In this document: in pieces, positions 53,417 to 62,410 of the stretch | How positions within the stretch are numbered: the first letter of the stretch is position 1 | Layout: each line of letters begins with the position of its first letter | Source: Bacteroidia bacterium | GTDB lineage: Bacteria > Bacteroidota > Bacteroidia > J057 | Reading direction: 5' to 3' | Length of the DNA: 64,000 nt | Assembly (NCBI GenBank): GCA_033391075.1 | Contig: JAWPMV010000001.1 | Coordinates: forward strand, 1,426,001 to 1,490,000 | Notes under the pieces: model-generated | The model's input: the letters and a program-made list of their open reading frames with translations, nothing else | Database searches by the model: none | Told to the model about the DNA's origin: nothing | Position numbers and translations under genes: made by a program

Positions 53417-54107
53417 TTTCATTGTGAACATAATGAAGCAATCTCCTTGAATCAAATAATCTTTATAGGTGAAGGAGATTGCTTCGCCGGAGATTCCGAC
53501 TCGCAATGACAGGCTGACTTCTCTCCAACAGGCAGTGTCATTGCGAATGAAATGAAGCAATCTCCTTGAATGAGATAATCTATGTAGGCGAAGGAGATTG
53601 CTTCGCCGGAGATTCCGTCTCGCAATGACAGGCTGTCTTCTCTCCAACAGGCAGTGTCATTGCGAATGAAATGAAGCAATCTCCTTGAATCAAATAATCT
53701 TTATAGGTGAAGGAGATTGCTTCGCCGGAGATTCCGTCTCGCAATGACAGGCTGTCTTCTCTCCAACAGGCAATATCATTGCGAATGAAATGAAGCAATC
53801 TCCTTGAATCAAATAATCTTTATAGGTGAAGGAGATTGCTTCGCCGGAGATTCCGTCTCGCAATGACAGGCTGTCTTCTCTCCAACAGGCAGTGTCATTG
53901 CGAATGAAATGAAGCAATCTCCTTGAATCAAATAATCTATGTAGGCGAAGGAGATTGCTTCGCCGGAGATTCCGACTCGCAATGACAGGCTGCCTTCTCT
54001 CCAACAGGCAATATCATTGCGAATGAAATGAAGCAATCCCCTTGAATCAGATAATTTATGTAGGTGAAGGAGATTGCTTGGCCGGAGATTCCGACTCGCA
54101 ATGAAAG
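53417..54107. repeat. Array of 119-bp tandem repeats, about 5.8 copies, each with nested palindromes
   Basis: The word gaaggagattgcttcgccgg recurs at 53471, 53590, 53709, 53828 and 53947 with an exact 119-bp step, plus a diverged copy at 54066. Each unit contains a perfect 14-bp inverted repeat (gaagcaatctcctt / aaggagattgcttc) inside a wider one (tgtcattgcga / tcgcaatgaca), so every copy can fold. Unit ends are less conserved. No spacers or protein-coding logic are present; the frames that stay open through it are a consequence of the repeat. It resembles the cattgcga/tcgcaatg repeats found between genes in many Bacteroidota. Confidence 0.92.
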
Positions 54108-54223
54108 GCGCGTTTAGGGCTTCTCCCTTTATTTATCCTTAAATCGACAAATCCAATCTCCTAATAGTCCAATCGTATATCTTGGAAGCAGCTTTCTCCT
54201 ATATTTGGGGAAATTATACCCAC

Positions 54224-55381
54224 ATGCCACTACTTCACAGATTCTCGCTGCTAGTATTTCTACTACTCTTTTCCTGCAAAAGCAATGCGCCCATTGTTGA
54301 GCAGGTCCCCAATAAAGCAGTTCAGGATAAAATGGATTTTTTGCTGCAGGAAAATGACCTCCCAGGGATGAACTTTGCCTGGATAGAGCCAAATGGTAGA
54401 ATGAATAGTTATAGCTCTGGCCTGGAGGATCGGGAAAAAGGAAGCCCGCTCAATGATAAACATGTATTGTTTTCCGGCAGTATAGGCAAAACTTATGCGG
54501 TTGCTCTCCTGATGCAATTGGTGGAGGCAGGTGAAGTAGATTTGCAAGCGAAATGGAAATCTTATTTTCCAGACATTGACTGGTTGGATCGATTGCCAAA
54601 TATGGAGGAAATAACGGTCGAATATCTCCTTCAGCACAGGAGTGGTTTGCCCCGCTATGTGATGAAAAGGGAAGCCTGGGATGCTTTGGCTGCTGATCCC
54701 AATAAAGTCTGGAGTTATGAAGATCGCTTGTCTCTCATATTTGATGATGATGCGGTACATGAAGCAGGGAAAGGCTGGGCTTATTCAGATACCAATTACA
54801 TCTTGATTGGTATGCTGATAGAAAGAGTAAGTGGGAAACCCTATTATGAACTAGTCAGGACAAAACTGTTGGATGAGTTTGGGCTAAAAGAAACCCATCC
54901 CGGAATTCGCCGGGATATTTCCAATTTGGCAATGGCTTATTCTAAGCTTCCTGCAGCCTTTAGCATACCCGAAAAAGTAGTAGAAAACGGCCTCTATGTT
55001 TTCAATCCTCAACTAGAATGGACCGGTGGAGGCATGGCTTCCAGTACGCCTGATCTCGCTCGTTGGGCCAAAGTATATTATGAGGCGAAAGCCTTTTCTC
55101 CTGAAAGCCTGAAAAAGATTACAACGGTAAATCCTGATGGTGAAGGAGTAGACGCTGGAGATTCTTATGGCATGGGCTCTTTCATCTACAAAAGCAAAAT
55201 GGGTGAAGCCTTTGGGCATTCAGGTTTTATGCCGGGCTTTAATTCGCTCTTTGTTTACTTACCTGAACAGAAAGTAGCAGCTGCCTTGCAAATCAATTGT
55301 GACTATGCCAGTCAAAAAATGGGCCTCACCAGCTATATGGAAATTTTACTTGATATCGCTTTAACAGGAAACTCTAAATGA
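54224..55381 (+). CDS. Class C beta-lactamase-like serine hydrolase, lipoprotein
   Basis: 385 aa from the ATG at 54224, giving the lipobox 'LLFSCKS'. Catalytic SxxK is S86-I-G-K89 in 'FSGSIGKTYA', the second motif is YSD in 'AYSDTNYI' (in place of YxN) and the third is 'FGHSGFMPG'. Related proteins are D-aminopeptidases, esterases or DD-carboxypeptidases rather than true beta-lactamases. Its stop overlaps the next start by 4 bp. Confidence 0.9.
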   Translation: MPLLHRFSLLVFLLLFSCKSNAPIVEQVPNKAVQDKMDFLLQENDLPGMNFAWIEPNGRMNSYSSGLEDREKGSPLNDKHVLFSGSIGKTYAVALLMQLVEAGEVDLQAKWKSYFPDIDWLDRLPNMEEITVEYLLQHRSGLPRYVMKREAWDALAADPNKVWSYEDRLSLIFDDDAVHEAGKGWAYSDTNYILIGMLIERVSGKPYYELVRTKLLDEFGLKETHPGIRRDISNLAMAYSKLPAAFSIPEKVVENGLYVFNPQLEWTGGGMASSTPDLARWAKVYYEAKAFSPESLKKITTVNPDGEGVDAGDSYGMGSFIYKSKMGEAFGHSGFMPGFNSLFVYLPEQKVAAALQINCDYASQKMGLTSYMEILLDIALTGNSK

Positions 55382-56367
55382 TCCTGGAAAACTTAAAAGC
55401 CTTCGAGGGCAAGCATTGCGAAACTACGGCCACAGGAACACTGCTGAAACAGATTGGTATTGAACTATCCGAACCGTTGATGTTCGGAATAGGTGAGGGG
55501 CTGAGCTATATTTTCTGGAATATGAAGATCATGGATTATCCCTTTATTGGTGGTCGGGTGAAACCAGATGCTTTAACGGAAAATTTGTGCAGGAATCTGG
55601 GCTTGGACTTGGAAGTGAGAGAAACGACTTCAAAGAAAAAAGCCTGGATGCAAGTCAAGGAGGAGATTGATAAGGGAAATGCAGTGGGATTAAAACTGGA
55701 TTGCTACCATTTAGAATACTTTGGGGTAAAACATCATTTCGCCGGCCATTATGTCGCTATGTATGGCTATGATGAAAAGGAAGCTTATTTGGTGGATACG
55801 GAGCAACAGGGAGGTCGATATGTGAAAACCAGCCTGGAGAGTCTGGCATTGGCCAGAAGTGAAAAGGGACCTATGTCATCCAGAAATTTGAGTTATCTGA
55901 TCCGAAATAAAACTTCGAAAATTGAGCTTGAAAAAGCTATCAAAACTGCCATCAGGAACAATAGCTCTGAATTTCTCAATCCTCCCATCACTAATATTGC
56001 CTATAAAGGCATCCTTAAAACCAGCAAAGAGATCAAAAAATGGTTTAGCCGGAGTACAGATCGGCAAAGAGATTTTCAAACGACCGCAATGCTTATGGAA
56101 AGAGCAGGTACGGGCGGCTCCATTTTTAGGAATTTATATAGGGATTTCCTGGGCGAAAGTTATGACATATTGAAAATGGATGAACTCAAAGCCGGAGAAG
56201 AAGCCTATCGGAAAATTGCCCTTGACTGGAAAGAAGTGATTGACTGTTTTGATAAAGCCGGAGAAACAGAAGATGTACAATTCATCAATCAGGCTTCAGA
56301 AATCCTTGTCCAACTTTCAGAGAAAGAAAGACTGGCCATGGAAAAGCTCCAGAAGGCTTTCGCCTAA
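55378..56367 (+). CDS. BtrH-like / DUF4872 protein
   Basis: 329 aa, cytosolic. The N-terminal part (about 5-140) has 'FEGKHCETTATGTLLKQIGI', 'LSEPLMFGIGEGLSY' and 'FAGHYVAMYGYDEKEAYLVD', matching BtrH_N, a cysteine-dependent acyltransferase-like fold; the rest fits DUF4872. BtrH itself transfers an acyl group in butirosin biosynthesis. Here the role is unknown. It is translationally coupled to the serine hydrolase (ATGA), and its 3' end overlaps the convergent neighbour by 4 bp. Confidence 0.8.
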   Translation: MILENLKAFEGKHCETTATGTLLKQIGIELSEPLMFGIGEGLSYIFWNMKIMDYPFIGGRVKPDALTENLCRNLGLDLEVRETTSKKKAWMQVKEEIDKGNAVGLKLDCYHLEYFGVKHHFAGHYVAMYGYDEKEAYLVDTEQQGGRYVKTSLESLALARSEKGPMSSRNLSYLIRNKTSKIELEKAIKTAIRNNSSEFLNPPITNIAYKGILKTSKEIKKWFSRSTDRQRDFQTTAMLMERAGTGGSIFRNLYRDFLGESYDILKMDELKAGEEAYRKIALDWKEVIDCFDKAGETEDVQFINQASEILVQLSEKERLAMEKLQKAFA

Positions 56368-57038
56368 TCAAGAGGTTGCTCATATTTCTGACTTAAAACA
56401 AAGGCATCAAATTCAAAACCGTCCTCTCGCATGGAAAACATTACTTCATGCCAACCAGGAGTTTCAACCTCTATGAAAATCTTCTGAGCTTCCCCACAAT
56501 GATTGGCTTCAGTTCTTTGCTTGCTTTCCCAGGTCCATTTTTGCTTGCCTTCACACCATTGCATACGTTGACCGCTTTCTGGCCAATTTCCATCCAAACC
56601 GACATGAATGCCATTATCTTCCGTTCCTGTCGAATAAGCTTTTACCCAAACAAAATATTTCCCTGGATTTTTAAACTTAATGCGATAGCTAAGGATAGCC
56701 ATTTGTCCAGCCTCATTGGAAAAGCTTTCACCTACCACCAGAGGATCATCATGCGTCCGGCGAGTATCAGGTAGAATCTCAAGGTAAGCCTGTGAACTAG
56801 CAGTGGAATAATGAGCATCATCAGGATCAGGCTTGGGAAGAGATAAGGAATTCGCCTTTACCACATACCACCTTCGCTTATCTGTTTGGACTTGGCTGTT
56901 GAAGTGTTCGGCTTCAACCCTCACAAAACCTTTTTTCTCCTTTGATTTGAATTTGGAGGATTTTTGGGCGAATAGGCTGTTGGACTCCAGAAAAAATAAT
57001 AAAAGATACCCACAGCAAAGAAGGAGTTTGCAGTTCAT
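56364..57038 (-). CDS. Secreted carbohydrate-binding-like beta-sandwich protein
   Basis: 224 aa, signal peptide 'LLLCCGYLLLFFLESNSLFA'. The body opens 'FVRVEAEHFNSQVQTDKRRW', a typical CBM6/35-like galactose-binding fold start, and continues 'LSYRIKFKNPGKYFVWVKAY', 'GWHEVMFSMREDGFEFDAFV'. No catalytic domain is attached. It may bind a polysaccharide on the outer surface or in the periplasm. Confidence 0.75.
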   Translation of the reverse strand: MNCKLLLCCGYLLLFFLESNSLFAQKSSKFKSKEKKGFVRVEAEHFNSQVQTDKRRWYVVKANSLSLPKPDPDDAHYSTASSQAYLEILPDTRRTHDDPLVVGESFSNEAGQMAILSYRIKFKNPGKYFVWVKAYSTGTEDNGIHVGLDGNWPESGQRMQWCEGKQKWTWESKQRTEANHCGEAQKIFIEVETPGWHEVMFSMREDGFEFDAFVLSQKYEQPLD

Positions 57039-57056
57039 GTATATAGCAATTTGAGT

Positions 57057-57824
57057 TTACACAAGAGATTCCTTTCGGATTCTTCTATAAACTTCGTAGA
57101 TGATGAGGATGATTGCAAATATACATAGCATTCCTGCTGCTCCGCTGACTTCGGGTGTGGCTGTTTGTTTGGCGGATATTCCAAAGGCTGCCCAGGCAAT
57201 GACTCCCAGATAGGCAATGTCTCTTCTCCTAAGTCCTACGATAGCTGCAGCTGCTCCGGCTATTCCCAATTTGATCTGGGTCCAGGTAATGGCATCTAAC
57301 CAAAGATTGTCCCAGCCATTGCCTGTTTGAAGCGCGCTTAAATTAGCAATAAAGGCCACTGTAATCCAGCCGGTATATATGCTAAAGGGAATACGCATTA
57401 GCAAACTGGGAGCCGCTGAGAAGGAATTGCGGGCATTATTGAGTTTTTTATAAATGAGGATCAGACTTACCCAAATGCCGATCATCAAAAAGAGAGAGAG
57501 GAAAATAAGATTGTAATGCCAGGCAAAAATCCAACTTGCATTGAACGCACAGGAGATTTGAAAAATGCGACTGATTCCGGCTATTTCTGAATCTTCTCTC
57601 TTTGCTGGCAAAGCCTGATAAATTACAAAGCCTAACAAGCCTAAATAGATTATGCCCCAAATGGAAAAGGTAAATCCAGCTGGCGTAAAAAGGGAAGGAT
57701 AAGTAGCGGAAATTTCTCCGGTAGTTTGGCCCCCAATCGGAAGGGCAGTGGCTAGATAGTTGATGAGGATGACGAGGGTGAAGGCTATGATATTTAGCCC
57801 CCAATCTGAAAAGCTACGACGCAT
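57057..57824 (-). CDS. TspO/MBR-related membrane protein
   Basis: 255 aa with about seven hydrophobic helices. 'YPSLFTPAGFTFSIWGIIYL' and 'NASWIFAWHYNLIFLSLFLM' match the tryptophan-rich TspO/MBR superfamily, in the longer-form branch with extra C-terminal helices. TspO binds tetrapyrroles or sterols. It may be co-transcribed with the gene at 56364, 18 bp downstream. Confidence 0.82.
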   Translation of the reverse strand: MRRSFSDWGLNIIAFTLVILINYLATALPIGGQTTGEISATYPSLFTPAGFTFSIWGIIYLGLLGFVIYQALPAKREDSEIAGISRIFQISCAFNASWIFAWHYNLIFLSLFLMIGIWVSLILIYKKLNNARNSFSAAPSLLMRIPFSIYTGWITVAFIANLSALQTGNGWDNLWLDAITWTQIKLGIAGAAAAIVGLRRRDIAYLGVIAWAAFGISAKQTATPEVSGAAGMLCIFAIILIIYEVYRRIRKESLV

Positions 57825-57882
57825 AATGGTTTTGTATGTTATGTTAAAACTGTTTGCTGGCTATTTTGTTGGGCTTGTTTTT

Positions 57883-58169
57883 CCACCTTTTTAGAAAAGG
57901 TGGAGCCAAAATCGCAGAGCCCAAAGCCAGCCGCACATGCCGCCCCGGCTCCCGATGGGCTCTGCAGGGCCAGCGCACTTGGGTAAGGGGAGGGAAAGGT
58001 GTTTGGGTATTTGTGTGTTAGCGATTGTAATTACCTGGTCCCACTTCAACACCAACACTTCCCTTTGCGCGCCGGGGCCTCGCTGCTGCATAGGGCGTGG
58101 GGGCAGGAATGTGCGGCAGGTTTGCAGCAGCTTGATTTTTTGTTTCTTTTTCATCTAAGGAAAAAGAAA
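57883..58169. repeat. GC-rich element of four perfect hairpins
   Basis: Inside the 441-bp gap between divergent genes lie four stem-loops in order: ccacctttt/aaaaggtgg (57883-57903), gcagagccca/tgggctctgc (57914-57965), gctgctgca/tgcagcagc (58082-58131) and tttctttttc/gaaaaagaaa (58143-58169). The centre is visibly richer in GC than the neighbourhood and contains further partial complementarity (gggaaaggtgtt against aacacttccc). There is no credible protein. It may be a structured RNA, a mobile hairpin repeat or a double terminator. The first hairpin resembles the one at 39875. Confidence 0.55.
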
Positions 58170-58265
58170 AAGAAACCTAAATAATGATAGAAAAATAAGA
58201 ACGAATCAAATTCCTTTAATCTCCCCAATAAATACTATTTTAAAAATCATTTAACCTTAAGACTC

Positions 58266-59420
58266 ATGATCGATCCCATTCAAAGAAGAAAATTCCTAAA
58301 ACAGAGTTTACAGGCAGGAAGCTTATTATCCATAGGTGCTCCACTCCTAAGCGAATGGGCCATAGAGAATCAAAGAGAGTCAAACAAAAGTCTCGATATC
58401 CTGATCTTGGGGGGAACCTCCTTTCTGGGGCCTCATCAGATTGCCTATGCATTAGGGCGAGGACATAAGATCAGTACCTTCACGCGAGGAAAAACCGAAC
58501 CAACGGTTCATAAAAAATTGTTTGCTCAGGTCGAATCCCTGACTGGCGACAGATCCAATAATCTCGAATCTCTCAAAGGCAAAAAATGGGATGTCGTAAT
58601 TGATAATTCCGGACATCGACTTCAATGGGCCATTGATAGTGCCAATTTGCTCAAGGATCAGGCAGAGATCTACCTCTACACTTCTTCGACAGGGGTTTAC
58701 TATCCTTATTTGGGAAATGATATCAAGGAAGGGACGAAATTGCTGATGAAGGAGCCAGAGGAATTGGAGAATGAAGATGAGAAAATGGAATACTGGTATG
58801 GAGTGATGAAAGCCAATTCTGAAATGGAAGCCCAAAAGGCCTTTGGGAAAGAGAGAACTATTATTGTAAGACCTACTTATATGGTTGGGCCCGCAGACAA
58901 ATTGGATCGCTTTATACATTGGCCAGTACGATTGAGCAGAGGAGGAGAAGTTTTGGTTCCGGGAAATGGAAATGATCCGGTACAACTCATGGATGTACGA
59001 GATGTAGCTCAATGGATGATCCGTTTGGCAGAGCAAAAAGCTGCCGGAGTCTATAATGCAGTAGGACCTGCTTCACCTATGGGCATGCATGCTTTTGTCT
59101 ATGGAGCTCATGCTGCTTTCAATACTCCGGTTTCCTGGCAGATGATTGATGATTATGAATTCCTGAAAAAACAGGGCGTACACTATATCGTTCCCTGGAT
59201 TATGCCGGAAGGGAAAAATTGGGGCAGTGCACGAGTCAATAATGAACATTGTGTCAAAAACGGACTGATCTACACTCCTCTGGCAAAAACGGTGAGAGAT
59301 ACCTATGAGTGGTGGTATTCAGCTGCTTTAACAGATGAACGTAGGGCAAAATTCGAAGAAAATGCGAAGTCTGTTTTAGTCAGAGAAGCTGAGATCATCA
59401 AGGCCTGGAAAAATCGATAA
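58266..59420 (+). CDS. Tat-exported NAD-dependent epimerase/reductase-like protein
   Basis: 384 aa. The signal 'MIDPIQRRKFLKQSLQAGSL' has the twin-arginine motif RRKFLK. The Rossmann start is 'DILILGGTSFLGPHQIAYAL', followed by 'VVIDNSGHRLQWAI', 'YLYTSSTGVYYP' (catalytic Ser/Tyr region) and 'IIVRPTYMVGPAD'. It is an extended SDR similar to isoflavone-reductase/epimerase types. An NAD cofactor would have to be loaded before Tat export, which fits the pathway. Substrate unknown. Confidence 0.87.
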   Translation: MIDPIQRRKFLKQSLQAGSLLSIGAPLLSEWAIENQRESNKSLDILILGGTSFLGPHQIAYALGRGHKISTFTRGKTEPTVHKKLFAQVESLTGDRSNNLESLKGKKWDVVIDNSGHRLQWAIDSANLLKDQAEIYLYTSSTGVYYPYLGNDIKEGTKLLMKEPEELENEDEKMEYWYGVMKANSEMEAQKAFGKERTIIVRPTYMVGPADKLDRFIHWPVRLSRGGEVLVPGNGNDPVQLMDVRDVAQWMIRLAEQKAAGVYNAVGPASPMGMHAFVYGAHAAFNTPVSWQMIDDYEFLKKQGVHYIVPWIMPEGKNWGSARVNNEHCVKNGLIYTPLAKTVRDTYEWWYSAALTDERRAKFEENAKSVLVREAEIIKAWKNR

Positions 59421-59423
59421 AGT

Positions 59424-60290
59424 CTATTCACTTTTTGCTGTACCCATCTTGCCTAATTCCTGATTGGGTCTCAGGCTCTGGGGATTGATTGTATTTGTCT
59501 TCATATCCAGAATTCTCATCTCATGGATAAAACCTTCTTTCTGAAGATTAGATTCGACAGCTAATCGTGAAGGGAGAAGAATGCCCTGATAATCTTTGTA
59601 GTCTTTAAAGAGAGCAGCTCCCGTAAGGAAGCCATATAGTTCCCGGATGGTATACTCCATTTTTACTATGCGCTTACTTTCTTTATCTATCCATATCTGG
59701 TATTGATCAATGTCTTTTTGTGGCTCGGGACTTTTCCAGGAGGCCAAAACTCCTTCGCAGCTAATCCCTTCGATTTCCTTTTCCCCCGCATAAACAAAAA
59801 CATCAGCCTCCAATATCCTTTTGGGAAATTCAACAAAATACTGATAGGTGGGAATCCAAAACTTGATGTCCTTATCATCTTTGAAAATCGCTTTTCCTGC
59901 CTCATCTAAGGTATAGGTTTGCCAGGACTGAATTCCCCAGCTTTTGCCTGCTCTTTTTCCAGAAACAAATTTCAACTGCCCATCGAAACTCCCGGGAATA
60001 TAAGACAGGATCATTTCGGTTTTTTTTTGCTTAAAGGGGCTTCCGCTTTTACCTACAAAGCTCAAAAATTCATCCTCGAAATTTACCTGATAAGCATTGA
60101 CACTATCCCAATTGTCTACTCCATGAGCTATAGCCATTTCCTGGAGCAAACCAATAGCCTTCTCAGCATCCTGGCCGGACTTGGCTTTTTCTGTCCTCAA
60201 ATCAGCGGTTCCAAAGAACAAACTGCATCCGCCCACCAGCCCAATCAGCAAAAGACCTAGCAGAATTATTTTTATCCAGGAGTTTTTCAT
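59424..60290 (-). CDS. LolA-like lipoprotein, unknown function
   Basis: 288 aa, lipobox 'GLVGGCSLF'. The sequence has the shape of a LolA/LppX-like half-barrel ('AYQVNFEDEFLSFVGK', 'WIPTYQYFVEFPKRI', 'YQIWIDKESKRIVKMEYTIR', 'YQGILLPSRLAVESN'), a common periplasmic lipoprotein family in Bacteroidota. It may carry a lipid. It is divergent from an HxlR regulator with a shared 86-bp promoter region and is a likely target of it. Confidence 0.75.
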   Translation of the reverse strand: MKNSWIKIILLGLLLIGLVGGCSLFFGTADLRTEKAKSGQDAEKAIGLLQEMAIAHGVDNWDSVNAYQVNFEDEFLSFVGKSGSPFKQKKTEMILSYIPGSFDGQLKFVSGKRAGKSWGIQSWQTYTLDEAGKAIFKDDKDIKFWIPTYQYFVEFPKRILEADVFVYAGEKEIEGISCEGVLASWKSPEPQKDIDQYQIWIDKESKRIVKMEYTIRELYGFLTGAALFKDYKDYQGILLPSRLAVESNLQKEGFIHEMRILDMKTNTINPQSLRPNQELGKMGTAKSE

Positions 60291-60321
60291 TCTATTTTAT
60301 TTAGTTAATTTTATAAATCTA

Positions 60322-60336
60322 GTTACTTTTAGTAAC
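60322..60336. promoter_or_regulatory. Likely HxlR operator gttact-N3-agtaac
   Basis: A perfect inverted repeat gttact ttt agtaac lies 32 bp from the start of the LolA-like gene and 41 bp from that of the HxlR gene. HxlR-family regulators (for example HxlR and YodB types) bind short palindromes of this kind containing tact/agta halves. It probably serves as the operator for both divergent genes. Confidence 0.5.
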
Positions 60337-60376
60337 CAAATCTAAAGCCTTTACTTCCAATAGTCAATAAGTTTCG

Positions 60377-60847
60377 ATGAGCACCGCTAGTAACCCAAAA
60401 GAAACCCACATTGATTCTCAGTTACTTGAGACGAAAAAAAGAATGGAAAAACTTTTTGGAGGTCTTGATCCTGACAATCCGCCAGAGATTTGCCCGATTC
60501 GGGATATTTTATCTTCGGTTACTGATAAATGGAGTATCCTGATTGTAATTTTCCTGGGGGCCAGAGATGTACTGCGCTTCAATGAATTGAAACGGCTGAT
60601 TTATGGGATTTCCGCAAAAGTCCTAACGGAACGCTTGAAGCGACTGGAAAGAGATGCCTATGTTTCACGCAAAGTTTATCCGGAAGTTCCGGTTCGGGTA
60701 GAATATCGATTGACTGACTTTGGCTATTCCTATCTGGAACAATTACTCAATCTCACAGAATGGATAGATATCGCTATGCCGGAGATTGTGAAGCAGCGTC
60801 ATCGTTTTGATGAGGTTGTGAAGAAAAGGGAGAAAGGGAAAGTTTAA
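60377..60847 (+). CDS. HxlR-family transcriptional regulator
   Basis: 156 aa winged helix. The HxlR opening 'CPIRDILSSVTDKWSILIV' includes the conserved sensing Cys, followed by 'LRFNELKRLIYGISAKVLTE' (recognition helix region) and 'EVPVRVEYRLTDFGYSYLEQ' (wing). Such regulators respond to redox stress or aldehydes, via the N-terminal Cys in several cases. It is divergent from the LolA-like lipoprotein and has a palindrome between (60322-60336). Confidence 0.92.
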   Translation: MSTASNPKETHIDSQLLETKKRMEKLFGGLDPDNPPEICPIRDILSSVTDKWSILIVIFLGARDVLRFNELKRLIYGISAKVLTERLKRLERDAYVSRKVYPEVPVRVEYRLTDFGYSYLEQLLNLTEWIDIAMPEIVKQRHRFDEVVKKREKGKV

Positions 60848-61001
60848 ATTATTGTTGCCGAGCCTGGCTGGCATTATTTAGGTCTCTTCGCAATGAGCAG
60901 TATGCTGAGTATTTGCAAGTGCTCGGGATCAAGGGTCAGGATGAACAATCGATTTTTAATCTCATGTTACTTTTTCCCCGATCTATCATACAAACTGCTA
61001 C

Positions 61002-61421
61002 ATGAAGACTTACATTTATCTTACAGCTGTCCTTTTACTTTTTGCTAGCTGCAAAAAAACAGTTGTTACCGAAAGTACTATGGGGAAAATACCAAAAAGA
61101 GCCGATCAGAAATCTGGAGATAATCGAGTGATCATTTCAGCTGAAATCGTAGAAAAGACCTTTGTAAACAAAGCTGGAAAAGTAACAGATAAAAAGGAAT
61201 TTTATATACGTAGGTCCATCCAGGATTACTTTATCAAATTTTGTGAAAGTGGAGTGAGCAGGGATGAATTAAGAACTGCCTGGGAAAAAGAAAGTGGATT
61301 TATCAAAACTCTTAGGATGGAAGTTGAGTTTAGAAAAGGAAAGTGGGACGATTGCGGGGAAGAAGAAGTTGAACTTCAAAGTCGGCTAGGGGAGTATGCG
61401 GTCCTCCATAGGATTTTCTAA
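61002..61421 (+). CDS. Small lipoprotein, unknown
   Basis: 139 aa with lipobox 'LLFASCKK'. The mature part is charged ('NRVIISAEIVEKTFVNKAGK', 'FRKGKWDDCGEEEVELQSRL') and without a recognised fold. It starts a three-gene run to 62266 (gaps of 2-3 bp), so it is probably co-transcribed with the DUF4174 protein and the membrane protein. Confidence 0.7.
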   Translation: MKTYIYLTAVLLLFASCKKTVVTESTMGKIPKRADQKSGDNRVIISAEIVEKTFVNKAGKVTDKKEFYIRRSIQDYFIKFCESGVSRDELRTAWEKESGFIKTLRMEVEFRKGKWDDCGEEEVELQSRLGEYAVLHRIF

Positions 61422-61423
61422 AC

Positions 61424-61867
61424 ATGTTGATACTTAAATCTTTTAGTCTACTCTTTTTCCTATTCTCTTTTCTGATTTCACATGCGCAAGGGCTTGCTGA
61501 TTACCGCTGGGAATCCCGAATGGTATTATTGATTGTGGAAGATGAAGAGCTTCCTGTATTTAAAAAAGAGCTAATGGAATTGATGGAGGATGAAAAGGGA
61601 TTAGCTGAAAGGAAACTCATGATCATTCAAATCACGCCTAAGCAAAGCCGTATATTATTTTCTGCGGGAGAAAAACGAGAAATAAATCCTTCCCTTTATC
61701 GACAATTCAAACCTACAGAAAACCCATTCAGTTTCATCCTCGTGGGATTGGACGGAGGAGTCAAACTCAGAACAGATGAATTCGTAAGCAGAAAGTATCT
61801 CTATGCACTCATTGATGGCATGCCCATGAGGCAAGCCGAAATGAGGGAGAAAAAGAATAAAAATTAG
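61424..61867 (+). CDS. DUF4174-like secreted protein
   Basis: 147 aa, signal peptide ending 'LISHAQG'. 'LADYRWESRMVLLIVEDEEL', 'LAERKLMIIQITPKQS' and 'SFILVGLDGGVKLRTDEFV' follow the DUF4174 pattern, a thioredoxin-like fold often lacking the catalytic CxxC; no CxxC is present here. Starts 2 bp after the upstream stop. Confidence 0.75.
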   Translation: MLILKSFSLLFFLFSFLISHAQGLADYRWESRMVLLIVEDEELPVFKKELMELMEDEKGLAERKLMIIQITPKQSRILFSAGEKREINPSLYRQFKPTENPFSFILVGLDGGVKLRTDEFVSRKYLYALIDGMPMRQAEMREKKNKN

Positions 61868-61870
61868 CAC

Positions 61871-62266
61871 ATGGACCTGAAACGCAATAGAATTCTCTAT
61901 TTAGCACTCATCATCTTTACCATTGGGATAGGCCTTATGTCCCGAACTTCATTTGTCCCACAATCTGTCTTACCATACTTAGGGGATATTCTATACACCC
62001 TGATGTTTTATTTCATCTTTGGCTTTCTATTTCCTGAGATGCCACGAGCTAAAGTTGCTATGATTAGCATCGGCCTCTGCTTTCTCATCGAAATCAGCCA
62101 GTTATACCAGGCCGACTGGATCAATGAGCTGCGTGCTAACCGACTGGGAGGTTTGATTCTGGGCTTTGGTTTTCGTTGGAGTGATCTGCTCTGCTATACC
62201 ATGGGTGGGCTTTGGGGATACGGATTGGAAACTTACGGTCCTCTGGCAAAAAGCATAAGGAAATAA
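61871..62266 (+). CDS. DUF2809 family membrane protein
   Basis: 131 aa with about four hydrophobic helices. 'FTIGIGLMSRTSFVPQSVLP' and 'YLGDILYTLMFYFIFGFLFP', plus 'CFLIEISQLYQADWINELRA', are typical of DUF2809. Starts 3 bp after the DUF4174 gene. Function unknown. Confidence 0.8.
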   Translation: MDLKRNRILYLALIIFTIGIGLMSRTSFVPQSVLPYLGDILYTLMFYFIFGFLFPEMPRAKVAMISIGLCFLIEISQLYQADWINELRANRLGGLILGFGFRWSDLLCYTMGGLWGYGLETYGPLAKSIRK

Positions 62267-62343
62267 GAGAGCTCCCTTGCTGAGAAGGCTTTATAAAAAT
62301 GACGATTTTGGCGACAAAGTTTTCAATGCACCTAAAACAATAG

Positions 62344-62371
62344 GTCCGAATCCCTATGCGAGGATCCGGAC
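62344..62371. terminator. Hairpin between convergent genes
   Basis: gtccgaatcc pairs with ggatccggac (one mismatch) between the stop codons at 62266 and 62411. There is no T-run, but the site suits a shared terminator. Confidence 0.4.
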
Positions 62372-62410
62372 ACTCAAATTGCAATCAAACAATCGCCATA
62401 GCTTGTTTGC

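Noticed and set aside
53219-54036. Several overlapping minus-strand open frames of 70-140 codons with repeated peptides
   Set aside because: They are translations of the 119-bp tandem repeat and do not represent proteins.
53417-54107. CRISPR array
   Set aside because: The repeats are contiguous with no unique spacers and the unit is 119 bp long; no cas gene is nearby.
57891-58184. Short open frames on both strands across the GC-rich element
   Set aside because: They follow the hairpin repeats, lack start signals and have no family; the element is better read as non-coding.
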